NCBI GenBank assembly: GCA_947650285.1
Contig: CANTFL010000086.1
Location: 930,001-994,000 of the forward strand
Direction: 5' to 3'
From: Hyaloperonospora brassicae
Taxonomy: Eukaryota > Oomycota > Peronosporomycetes > Peronosporales > Peronosporaceae
DNA length: 64,000 bases
Shown piece by piece: positions 42,653-52,942 of this stretch; the first letter of the stretch is position 1; the number at the start of each line of letters is the position of its first letter. Under the pieces are notes generated by a model. The model worked only from the letters and a program-made list of their open reading frames with translations. It ran no database searches and was not told where the DNA came from. Position numbers and translations under genes: made by a program.

Positions 42653-44749
42653 CTAGAGAGTGTCCGCCGTCGCTTGGCTATTCACGTCGGTTCGCACTTG
42701 TTGCGCCAGTTTGTTGGTTTCTACACTCCGAGCACACGAGTACGTCACGCACGCGTTAGACATGCAACGAGTTGTCGGTCAACCACCCAGTGGAAAGCAG
42801 TCAACTGCCCAGTGGCAAGACACGTACCAGCTTTCTTCTTGGCTGCTGCAACGCCGAGGGCGATGAACACCACCAGCATGACGCCCAAGAACACACCGAC
42901 GCCAACAAAAATCATGTGAGGAGCCGAGTCCGAGCTGCTCAGCGTCGCGCACGAGGTAATGTCTCGCACGCTGCAATCCGTGCCAGTGTAGCACGACAGG
43001 CAGCTGCACGACTTTGTGCCGTTCGACTCCTTGCACTGCCCGTTGCCACCGCAGTCCGTCGTTGTCTCACACGTCCCGCCGCCACTCACGACTTCGTACG
43101 TGCCGCAAATGTCTTCCTGGGTCGTACCGAGGCTGCCGCTCAGGGCCACGTCACACGTACTGCCATCGTCTGAACAGACCACACCTTCGCGGCTCGAACA
43201 GACCCACGAGTCGGTGCTGGCGAGCTTCAAGTTACTCGAAGTGCAGCTGTTCACGATCCAGCCGTACTTTGACGCTATCTTGTTCGAAGGCTGTGTCTTC
43301 GTTTCCAACGTAGGCTTCCACGAGCACACAGTGCTGTCCGTCCACTTTGCATCGTCCTTAAAGCCCGAGTACTTGGCAAACTGAGCCTTCAAGTTCGTGT
43401 AATCCACCAACGGCTTTGAACTAGGCGTCGACAGGAAGTCCGTGCTTCCGCCTGCACATGAACGACAAAACGTCAGTCACGCCATGCAAGCAAACAACGG
43501 ACGCAATAAAAGCGTATGCACATGTACGCAAAGCACCTTTGAACATCGGGAACAGCGAGTCTTTGCCAAGCTTTGCCTCGCCATACGAATAGGCCAGCCC
43601 ACCCGACCACACTGCCGTGAACTGCTCCGTTTTTGACGGCACTTCGTACATGTAAGGGATCATGCCCCAATCGCGAGGAGTCGAAGCAGACGTTTTACAG
43701 CCGTACTCGCCAAACGCAACGACGATCGGAATGCCCTGCGCCATGTCAATGTAGCGCTTGTACGCCTCGGCAAATGTCGAGTCCGGACACCAGCGGTACT
43801 CGTTGATCAGGTAAATGTCAATGCTCTTGGCCATCATGCCGTTGATCATCTTGTCGCCACACAACAGCCCCTGGACCTTGATCACGTGGTACTCGTCGGC
43901 ATTCGAGACCTGGTCCGTGCTACTGTCTGCAGCTGCATAAGCGAGCGGCAAGAGGCGCAACTTCTTGCCATTCACTGCCATCCACGTCTTGAGGTCCGAC
44001 ACGTACGCCTTCACGCAAGACGCGGACGTCAAGTCCATTTGCATGATCTCATTGGCCACGACGACACCCAACGTATTGTCGTACTGGGCAAAGTTCTTGA
44101 TAATCTTCTTGCCATACTCGAGCAGTAGCGCCGGATAACACGTCTCAGTCTGGTCCACGGTCTTGGCCCCGCCATCGTTGGACGAGACTTTACCGGTGCA
44201 GCTCAATTTCTTGGTGATCGTCGAGTACCGGTATTTGCCATAGTACACGTCGTTATCCGGCGAGGCCGATACCATCACGTAGACGCCGAGCTTGGCCATG
44301 TCGGCCATGAACTTCACATACGACGCCTCGGGGTTGATATTGTACAGACGCAGCGTGTTGTACTTGAGACCAGCGAGGTTCTCTTCGATCGTCGCCTTCG
44401 AGTACTTGTCATAGTACTCGTCACTCACGGCGTACTCGTAGGTCAGCTGGACGGACGAAATACCGGTATTTTCCCAGGTGCCAGACACAATACACAAACA
44501 CACACACAATTCCACAAAATTAGAGCCCCCTATGACACACACACATGCGACAATCAATTCAGTACACGGCCGACCGCCACGCACGCCTTTGATGAAGAAC
44601 CGCTCGCCGGTCTTGGCATTGTAGAGCTTGTGGCCACGCACGATGATCACGCCATCGACGGGGGCAGCAGTCACTAGAGAGGACTGCGAGTGTAGGAGGG
44701 ACACGAGCGCGGCCAGCACGCCGAGCAGCACGCAGCGTCGTCCGCGCAT
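42653..44749 (-). CDS. GH72 beta-1,3-glucanosyltransferase (GAS1/GEL family), membrane-anchored
   Basis: Exons 44749-44585, 44446-43537, 43451-42828 and 42720-42653 give 588 residues. A signal peptide (CVLLGVLAALVSLLHS) is followed by the (beta/alpha)8 catalytic domain with FFIKGLTYEYAVSDEYY rebuilt at the first splice. The two catalytic acids are Glu188 (VVVANEIMQ) and Glu302 (VAFGEYGCK), matching Gas1 NE and SEYGC motifs. A Cys-rich X8-like region and an EGF-like segment (TTDCGGNGQCKES, CSCLSCYTGTDCS) follow, then a membrane span HMIFVGVGVFLGVMLVVFIA and a short cytosolic tail. The enzyme elongates and branches cell-wall beta-1,3-glucan, central to oomycete walls. The last small exon (22 codons) is the least certain part. 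Confidence 0.93.
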
Positions 44750-47700
44750 GAGGTCGTGGGCGGTATGCGATCGGTCGATCGACTCGTGACTCTGTTTGGC
44801 GACTGACCGGTGGGGTGTGAACCGACTTTTCGAGCCGGTGAAGGGGCGGGCGCGTGGGCGCTATATTGTGTACGGTGGGAACTGCGACACAGAAATGTCG
44901 CAACGTCCAGTCTGGAAACCACAAACGAGGAGTACTGGGCGTTGTTGTAGCGAGCGGACTAGAATTGCGTCGTTGATCGTGTGCTGGTTTTTGTAGGTTG
45001 CGCGACGTGAGTTGTAGGTCTAGCTAAAAGGCAGCAGCTGGTATTGTCAGCAGCTGGTATTGTCAGCAGCAGGTGGCTTTTGCTGCGGTAATAGACGATC
45101 CGTTAGAGGATGTAGTCACGAGTCGAATACAGGACGGTATCTTGTGTCTCTCGCAGATAATGAACGCGCGTGGGGTTCTATTTGGCTCGAGCGTTGCCCT
45201 TGAGAGTTGTCGTCACTTTGTCTCGATAAACAAAATAGAGTGACGCAGCGAACGGACGGATGTTCGTTAGGGACATCATGAACATTGTAAAGATGATTAT
45301 TACCTGTTGGTATCCTCAACGTACTGCGTCGAGATGGACGCGTGTATGGTCTACTTTTGCTCGCTATGCTCGTTTGCAAGTGTGCGTTTCTATTCGCTCT
45401 CGCTTGTGGCCCTTCGGCTGCAGCGATATCAATAGCAAACAATTCGTGCGTCGAATACAGTGACTTGTCGTCAATGCAAGCTCACATTGTTGTTGTTGCT
45501 GCGCTACTGAACCACTACATACGGACGACGGAGACAGTCCGATGCACCTATACGACGTGACTTGACTACGACGTTGTCTACAATGATGCAGCGGTCGTCT
45601 TATCCACCCGTCGTATGGGAAGTCTCGGTGGATCAATTGAAGTAAGAAGCCGCCATATCGAAAGCGTATCTTAAGTCGTGTTGTTCTGGTCTCGCCTTTC
45701 ACCAAGCGCGCAAGTAGCAGCAGAGCAGGACGTCCAGGAAGATCCTTTGAATGCGCACCTCGAGTCGAGATGTAAGAGCCCATTCGACCAGACTAAGCCT
45801 ACCTTGTTCCGACCAAGCATTGCACACTCGTTTGGGGTATGTTGGGAACCAAGAACGTCCTGTGAACATCCGTTTCGATGTTCTGTGCGATTGTCCTTTG
45901 CTATGGCTCCATTGTAGCTCACGCATGGCCCACACGATACGAAGTCAGTATCAGCCAAATGGTTAGCGGCAGAATGCACAGCCCTCGTCTTGACTTTCGA
46001 GGAAGCAGGTCTGGACGTCTTGCCCGTTTTCATATGGCAAAGGAGTCGATATCCTATGGGCGATCGACTCGCTTACGTGACTTTGCAAATGGCGTTAGGC
46101 TCAATACGTGGCAATCGTCGATAATTCTGAATGCGACAGTCGTTCTATCTTGACCGCTTTTGTACTGCACTTTGGCCTCTCGCGGTACTGATCGCATCTA
46201 CATGTGCTCTGTGTATCGCGTTACCCGGCAAGTGTTATGTTTGTGACTGACCATACTATTGCATCCTGCTTCTATCCGGTATGATCGGAGTCGTCTCCTA
46301 TGTTGGCACAAGCAGCCCGATCGAGTCTACGTCCGACCGCAGAGTTCGTAAACGAAAAACTTACGACCAGAGCACCCCCTCCCCGCTTTTTGCGTGTGCT
46401 ACAAGCTCTATGAAATGAAAGTCCGTCGCTTCTATCCGGCATCATCGTACAGGTCTTTCAAGCCTTCACTAAACTCTACTGCACGAAGCAAGCGCAATCC
46501 AGTTTTCAACCTTCCACTCGACAATCGCTTCGAAGATGTAACATTGCTTACCTCAGCAGCACTAAAGCTGGTCCAAGTGACGGTATATCGATGTACTAGC
46601 CTCGATCGAGTGCAACGATCTTGTCCGCAATGCATGAAACGAACTGGGCAGTCGTGCTTTGTGGCTTTTGGACTAATGTGAGTGAGCGTTCTCTCTTTGA
46701 CAGGAAGTGCGTTCGCAGCATAGGACGCTATACACGTCACATCTTTTAGTTTCCTGCTGCAAACACGACAGCATACGATGCATGACTGCCGATAAAGAGC
46801 GCTCAATAGCTGCTGGTGGACCAGACGAGCAGAGCGTGTTGGCATCAGCAAGTGAGCTTGAGATGTCGGGCTACAATGCATATCATGAGGAATCGTGCGC
46901 ACCGGTATCCGCAAGCACCGAGAAATGTAGGTTCTACCAGTAGCAAACATTACAAACATCGTAGCGTATTGCGTGCGCCGACCCACACAAGTCACGCTCA
47001 TTGTGCTTTGCAACTGTAGATCGACGGAGAACGAAAGCGAGCACAAGCGTATGCTGATCCTTCTTGTGAGCACAATTACAGACATTTGAACATTCCAACC
47101 TTCAGAGGTCATTGAAGCGTCAGAAAAAAGACATGTCTGCAGTTCACTTGCAATGTTTGCACAGCTCTCAGATGCTTACCAACATCAACGTATGCTCTGC
47201 TTACGTCCAACCCTCTGCTCGCGGCTGCTTTGCGTTTTGTTGTAACTCATTGAGAACGGACTTACAAGGCATGACGTCGCCGTAGCGGTATCAAAGGTCT
47301 CAGCCGACGCGCTGACGATGCGCCGGTGTGAGGTTCAACTGGCTCCCCTCAATGCACCAGCTGTCACTCGATCTGTACGCCCCTTTCTTGAACGCAACAT
47401 CGAATTCGTATCGTCAACACTTCGTTTGGCCCTCGTGGATTATGCCCAAAGACGTAATCCGGCGGATGTCGTCTACTCCGATTCGCGACGTTTCATTTTG
47501 CCAACTGCCGATCGCTCGAATTCGTTCATGATCGTACGTTCGACGCAATCAAATACAGAGTACGAGTGTTTGCGCTCGTAATCAGCAGTGTCCGTCCACC
47601 CGCACTGTTGTGCAACTAGCGTACTCAAATCGGCTCTATCTTTCTCCCGACGTGCGATCGCGTTGCACGTACCTATATGTTGCAGCCGCTGGTTCGGACA

Positions 47701-48498
47701 AAGCGTTGCACGCACTACCCGCCAATGTAAACCAACGAGATCTCGGCGACGAAAACGACTCAACGCTTTGCTTAATCATCGGTAGCCTGCGAGGTCCTGT
47801 TACACTGCTTATGTAAAGCTCTTGGGATATTGGTGTCACACTACTCCTGTCAACCAACGAGATATTGGCGTCAATATTGACTCGACGATGTGCCTCATCT
47901 AGTGGCCGATAGGGCAGCCTGCTGCGGGGGAGCTTATGCAAACAAGTATCGTCCATGTCTACGACGTGACTTGACAACGTTAGATCGGCACACGCGACTT
48001 CGACGTTACTTGACACTCAAAATGGCTTGCGCGACACGTGCAAGAAAGGAATGGTGCTTTCAATCGAAACTGCCAGTCCACTGTACAGTCCAATGCGAGA
48101 TAATGGGATGCCACGTCAGCGTGTAAAAACCACGAAATAGTGCCTGGCGTCGTGCCCAGATCCCTGACCATCAATTCCTTCTTTGCTGTCCTGTCCAGAC
48201 GCTCTCACTTCTGACCTCATAGACTCGTGGTCTTCTACCACGCCTTCACCAAAGCATCCGTGACCATTGATGTGGCATATGCATCGAACAGGCACAATCG
48301 GTCAAGTCCAAAGGAACTCGAGCATTCAGCATGCTGTGTCCACACATAGTCGTCACTGCCGCACGAATATTTCAGGTGCCCCGCAACATCGCCACTTTGC
48401 GGCACGTCTAACTCCTACCCGTATCTCGTAGCTATCGCGCCTGTTCCAATACCGCACTCCTTCGCATATGGCCTCGTGATACTCAACAATGAATGACG
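44750..48498. other. 3.7-kb stretch without a secure gene
   Basis: The left end is the GH72 promoter. A 16-bp GCAGCTGGTATTGTCA unit is duplicated at 45,032-45,063. A minus-strand open frame at 46,432-47,112 has a weak cysteine pattern (see separate entry). Other frames show no family. Nothing else was recognised. Confidence 0.45.
46432..47112 (-). pseudogene. Possible START-FYVE-type relic
   Basis: A long minus-strand frame with CIVCCRVCSRKLKDVTC (about 46,733-46,783) followed by VKERTLTHISPKATKHDCPV and FMHC resembles the C-x2-C...C-x2-C layout and the basic segment of FYVE fingers in oomycete START-FYVE proteins, but several ligand cysteines are missing and no START part is readable upstream. 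There is no intact gene. The match is by eye and weak. Confidence 0.25.
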
Positions 48499-49981
48499 CT
48501 AGCCAAACAGAGACCGATACATGTCAGAGGCACAGTCTTGGCGAAACTGCGCTTGCTTCGTGGCCACCGTCTCTTTGATCGATTCTTCCTCATCCCCAAG
48601 CGCAACAAACAGCTTGCCAACGACACCAGGTTCCGAGTCATCACTTTCCCAGCATTTTGCTAGCGCAGCCGCCAAGTTCACACTTGCGTTCGCAAGCAAT
48701 CTCCGCCACTCTGCTGCGTGGTTCGTTGCTAGATATTCTTGCATCTTCAGGAACATTCTGCTTTCCAGTGATAACATCACCTGTTCACGACAAACTTGAT
48801 CGGCTGCCGCAAAAAATGCAGCCACCGCTTCGCCCTCGTCTTCGTAAATTTTGGCATTGCCTGTCCCAGACGAAGATCGAAAAGCCAAAAGGCGCGCTTC
48901 ACATTGCTGCGCAACTAGTTCTTCGAGCATGACGCGAGCGTAATAAGGCACCATGCGCTTGTCCGCTACGAGCTGCTCTCTCACGCCATTCCACCAGTAG
49001 TTGACCGCAATGGTAAACTGGTCCGAGTCGACCCTGTGCCACCACCCCTCTGGAATCACAAGCGCGTCTGCAACAGAACGAGGATAACGCTGTTATGCGC
49101 GATAGAAGAAGCCACCAATACCACGTAACAAGTACTGCACCTCCAGCCATGACAGTAAATTGCTGTGCCGGTGCCTCGGAAAAGCGTGCATGTTTTGCGA
49201 GATCCGGCTGGACAGCATCAACTCGGCTATGATTCACCGACTTGCTGTGCACAGGGAACGGGTACATCTTTGCAGTCTCTGATGGAGGATACAGCGTGAC
49301 CATCTTTCGCCCATACAGGACCACCAGGACATTGTGATACGCGTCATAGTGCAGCGCTGTCCGACTGGGTTGCACAGTCATCCACAGATTGACTTGGGTG
49401 ACATGCGTTTCACCAAGACACGCGGGTCTAGCACAACACGCCAGTGTTACACCACGGACCACAGAATCCCGGCCACTGCAACAAACTGCCTCTTACATGC
49501 AGACATCGTTCGCGACAGCAGGCAGCACGGCCTTCGTGCCTGCAGTAGCACTAGAGTTCCGCACTGCAATGGGACACTGGGCCAAGTAAAAGTCCAGATC
49601 ATCGACCGTCTGTAGCCAGTGCGAGTGCTCTCGAGTCGCACCAGCTTGGTAGTAGTCGACAAAGTCGCCAAACTTCAACTCGACGCTCTGTCTTGCAACG
49701 TCATTGCCGCAGTAGCAGCCATTCGATCGGGGTTTGCATGCAACCTCGACCACTGCAACACACGTCAAGAATGAGCACCACTGCCTCTACCAGTCATTAG
49801 CACTACCTCTACCACACCAGCACCATAGGTCCACCTGTCGTTTCTTACAAGTCTCTCGGTGCACGGCAATGGACGACAGCAGGTGAATAGACGCTGGCGT
49901 AAACAGCGCCAAGCGACTGTCTTGGACGCACTGCGCGGCAAACGCAGTGAGATGGACGGGGTCACGGGCGCTCACGTCCAT
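48499..49981 (-). CDS. JmjC/cupin-8 domain protein, putative Fe(II)/2-oxoglutarate oxygenase
   Basis: Four exons, 49981-49849, 49752-49497, 49427-49141 and 49067-48499 (introns 96, 69 and 73 nt), give 414 residues. The jelly-roll core shows VNLWMTVQPSRTALHYDAYH with the HxD iron ligands His156 and Asp158, then NVLVVLYGRKMVTLYPPSE, and the distal ligand His236 in DALVIPEGWWHRVDS, which is rebuilt at the third splice. FTIAVNYWWNG is the usual strand after the second His. A C-terminal helical extension of about 150 residues is acidic and unrecognised. Family members hydroxylate proteins or modify tRNA; the target cannot be told. No signal peptide, so it is probably cytosolic or nuclear. All three metal ligands are present. 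Confidence 0.9.
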
Positions 49982-50294
49982 TGATCCGCTCGTGCGTGCA
50001 GTGGTGTGGTACACACCTAAGTCTCTCCACACACGTCACGTCCGACGAGCTGCTACGTGGACAAGTGCGCCTCGTGTCGACGTTCGAAAAACGAGTGTGT
50101 TCGCGTTGCGATTCGAACGGCCCAACTGCTCACTCCGAGCGCAACTCCCCCCAGTCCATCAGCCACTTCGCCAGTCAGTCCCTTTGCCAATTAGTCCGCT
50201 AGTCAGTCCATTAGTCAGTCCATTAGTCAGTCCATTAGTCAGTCCATTAGTCAGTCAGTCAGTCGGCCACTTGGCCAGTCCGTTGGTCCGTCCA
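49982..50294. other. Promoter of the JmjC gene and 3' flank of the zinc-finger gene
   Basis: Contains the CATTAGTCAGTC array (separate entry) and no gene. Confidence 0.6.
50197..50264. repeat. 12-bp CATTAGTCAGTC tandem array
   Basis: Four perfect copies at 50209-50256, preceded by one variant copy and followed by AGTCAGTC. Located 216-261 bp upstream of the JmjC start codon and just after the stop of the WRKY19-type gene. Confidence 0.93.
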
Positions 50295-51224
50295 TCAGTC
50301 AGTAGCAATTAACTCGACTTGTTGCACTGGAGGGCACGCGTCCGACTTGCCTTCGGCCATTGCTTCCCCTGCAACTCCTCGAGTGCTGCCCTTCGAGTGC
50401 CGCACGCAGAAGCCGTGACGCTGCGCCCACTTGTTACACTCTGGCGCAGCACAGCGCGCGCCCCCGCCATGCGAGCGGCAAAACCCTTTCGAAATGGCCC
50501 CTTTGGTGCAGTCGGCAAACTGGCACCGGACCCCACCGCCGTGCGTCTTGCACCGGCCACGCGACTGCACGCCGCGGACACAGCCCTCGACGCGGCACAG
50601 CTTGACGCCGCCGTGGACGCTGCACTTGTGGCCAAACTGCGCCACCCGCGCGCACTCGGCCTCGGCACAGAGCCGTCTGCCGCCATGTCCCGAGCACGCA
50701 TTGTTGAACCGAGCGAACTTGGTGCACCCGTTGACTTGGCATCGTCGACGTTGGTAGCGCTTGCGAGCGGCTGCGGGTGCTATGGACTGCAGAGACGGCA
50801 ACGCCTCGTGATTCGTACCGGCAGCGGCAGTGGTGAGTTCGTTCCGTGTGTCACGCGCCATGTGAGAGTCGGACAGTATGCACATCGAAGCAGTTGTTTC
50901 GACTGCAGACGCTTTCGCGCGACTTGTTGTGGTTGTTGAAACGGTTGCAACGGGTGACGACGGCGGGCGGGCGAGTGGACGCGTCGGGTGGTTATGGTTT
51001 GTGGCCATTACCGCCGCCTGGAGCAGCGTGTCGGTCCACTCGTGGACGGGTTCGGTGGCACTGGTTGAGACGAAAGTCTGCACGACGAACGCGACGGCTT
51101 CTGCTTCTGCTGCTGCTACTTTTGCTGCTGCTGCTGCTTCCTGCTGACCGACCACTTGGGTCGTTCTGTTGCCACTCGTTGGGCCACTGTCGCCCGTGTC
51201 GCAGGCAGATGATGTGTCCGACAT
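50295..51224 (-). CDS. WRKY19-type zinc-finger repeat protein
   Basis: 309 residues from ATG 51224; the frame extends upstream to 51350, but only through a hydrophobic stretch without a good start. The C-terminal half holds five consecutive fingers, all with exactly C-x4-C-x9-C-x2-H spacing, each ending HGG or HSK (for example CQVNGCTKFARFNNACSGHG and CRVEGCVRGVQSRGRCKTHG). This is the small zinc motif that annotators call WRKY19-like; it occurs in oomycetes, mosses and higher plants and does not contain WRKYGQK itself. The N-terminal half is Ala/Thr/Ser-rich and disordered. The family is greatly expanded in oomycetes with unproven function; DNA or RNA binding is inferred. Confidence 0.9.
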   Translation of the reverse strand: MSDTSSACDTGDSGPTSGNRTTQVVGQQEAAAAAKVAAAEAEAVAFVVQTFVSTSATEPVHEWTDTLLQAAVMATNHNHPTRPLARPPSSPVATVSTTTTSRAKASAVETTASMCILSDSHMARDTRNELTTAAAGTNHEALPSLQSIAPAAARKRYQRRRCQVNGCTKFARFNNACSGHGGRRLCAEAECARVAQFGHKCSVHGGVKLCRVEGCVRGVQSRGRCKTHGGGVRCQFADCTKGAISKGFCRSHGGGARCAAPECNKWAQRHGFCVRHSKGSTRGVAGEAMAEGKSDACPPVQQVELIATD

Positions 51225-51526
51225 TGAGTGATGTGGATGCACATAGAATCCGACCACCAACAAGTAGAACAACAACAACAACAACGGGTCGAGACGAGGC
51301 CGACGTGGGGCGAAACGACACGCTCGACATGTACAACGATCTCGTAGCAAAGAGAGCGTAATCCATAACTGTTTAGCTTAAGGACATGCCACGTTGTCGT
51401 ATTCCAAGACAATCGATCGGTATGCACTTTGACAACTGCAAGTACAAACGAACATCAACGTCCGACAGTATATTATAGAGCGCCGCGAGGCTTTTGTACA
51501 AGACTCTCTCTCTCTCTCTCTCTCTC

Positions 51527-52942
51527 TTACATGACTATGCACCCAAAGCAAGACTCGTCCGCGCCCTTTGCGGCAGCTATACCCTCCACGTCGTTGTCCA
51601 AGTGCTTCATGGCCGATGCGATATTGTGTTTGAAGTACGGGTGCCACACGTGTTCATACAGAAACCGGGCTGTCAATGACAACTCGTCCTTGTACGCTTT
51701 CGCGACCTTATTGTCGCCCCACACACGGCTCCTCTCCACGATCCACGGCACCATCACACGCTTCGGTCGCATCGCACGGAAGATCCGCGGCATGACATAT
51801 CGCTCGAACGCTTTCTCGGAAAATGCGAGTTCAATCGCGGGCTTGAACGTCTCCTCTTCTCGTGCGAGCACATTAAGGAGCAAGTGGTTCAGACGCCGAA
51901 TGTCGTCTTGCAGAAGACCCAAGCAAGCCGTCCATGAACCTGCTGACGACGCCGCCGACAAGAGCAAGCCATCCTCGTGCGCAACGACCACGTCCATCAG
52001 TGCAAAAACATCTTCGTATAGTGCAAAGATGTCACGTTTCGCTCCAAACTTGATCACCACGAGCGGAAGGAGCACCGTCGTCTTCAATTCGCGCTGGCTG
52101 CGCACAAACTCCACAAAGTGCAGCTTGAACCAGCTGAAGAACTCGCGCACGTTCCAGTTCATTGGCGACTTCCAGTCGCGGCTGCGCTCCAAGAATCGAT
52201 CAATCACGAAAAGAGCATGGCGTACGGGTTCGTGTAGGCCCAACAAAAACTGAGAGCTCCAGCTCATGTCCACTGCGCCGTTGCGCGTCAACACGTTCGA
52301 GAACACCACGTTTGGCCCTCGCTGATACGGCGCTGATACGGGGGTGTTCTTCACGCTGGCAAAACTGTCCAACGAGAGCACGCTCGGGAGCGTATTGAGC
52401 TCCACTTTCAACGGACCGAGGCTTAGAGTACTGGAAAACGTAACTGCTGCCGAACTGTCGGCAGTGCTGTGGTCGGGTATTCGTGCCGATGCATTGCGGA
52501 TCATGTGCTGTGGCTTGCTCAGCGGCGCTATCGGTTGGACATCCTGCTGCGCATCCAGCGGCCCCCAAATGTTGAAAAACTCTGTCGGTCCTGGTTCTTC
52601 GTAGCCGCTCTTGTAGTCCAACGACGTCAGCACGTGCGCCACTTGACTGATGTCCACAAATTGCTGTGACTTCCTGGCAGCCGACACGTCACGTCGCGTT
52701 TCCGGTGGCGACCAGATATTCGAGTAGAAGACGGTCTCGTCGCTCGGCAGCGATTTCAACTTCTTGATCCGCTCGCCCGTTGTCTCCATCTTCGATCGAG
52801 TGCCGGTTGCACGCGGTTTGCGTTTGAGAGTAGCCACGAGGTCCGTCGGCCGGTCCCACGGACCCACGAGGTCACCGCGGTGACCGAGCGTTTGCGACAA
52901 GCGCTCGCCATCAAACAGGTCGCTTTGCACCTGAACTGGCAT
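51527..52942 (-). CDS. Hemerythrin-like protein with C-terminal CaaX box
   Basis: The first ATG in the frame is 52942 (MPVQVQSDLFDGERL), giving 471 residues in one exon. The first 230 residues are polar, with three short repeated segments FYSNIWSPPETRRDVS, FFNIWGPLDAQQDVQ and PNVVFSNVL that look like linear motifs. Residues about 245-400 read as an antiparallel helical bundle similar to hemerythrin/HHE proteins: GLHEPVRHALFVIDRFLE, HFVEFVRSQRELKTTVLLPL, VVVAHEDGLLL and NHLLLNVLAREEETFKPAIE. Several metal-ligand positions deviate, so iron binding is doubtful. The protein ends CFGCIVM, a CaaX box with Met last, predicting farnesylation plus possible palmitoylation on the other Cys. A membrane-tethered regulator is inferred. 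The helical-bundle assignment is tentative. Confidence 0.75.
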   Translation of the reverse strand: MPVQVQSDLFDGERLSQTLGHRGDLVGPWDRPTDLVATLKRKPRATGTRSKMETTGERIKKLKSLPSDETVFYSNIWSPPETRRDVSAARKSQQFVDISQVAHVLTSLDYKSGYEEPGPTEFFNIWGPLDAQQDVQPIAPLSKPQHMIRNASARIPDHSTADSSAAVTFSSTLSLGPLKVELNTLPSVLSLDSFASVKNTPVSAPYQRGPNVVFSNVLTRNGAVDMSWSSQFLLGLHEPVRHALFVIDRFLERSRDWKSPMNWNVREFFSWFKLHFVEFVRSQRELKTTVLLPLVVIKFGAKRDIFALYEDVFALMDVVVAHEDGLLLSAASSAGSWTACLGLLQDDIRRLNHLLLNVLAREEETFKPAIELAFSEKAFERYVMPRIFRAMRPKRVMVPWIVERSRVWGDNKVAKAYKDELSLTARFLYEHVWHPYFKHNIASAMKHLDNDVEGIAAAKGADESCFGCIVM

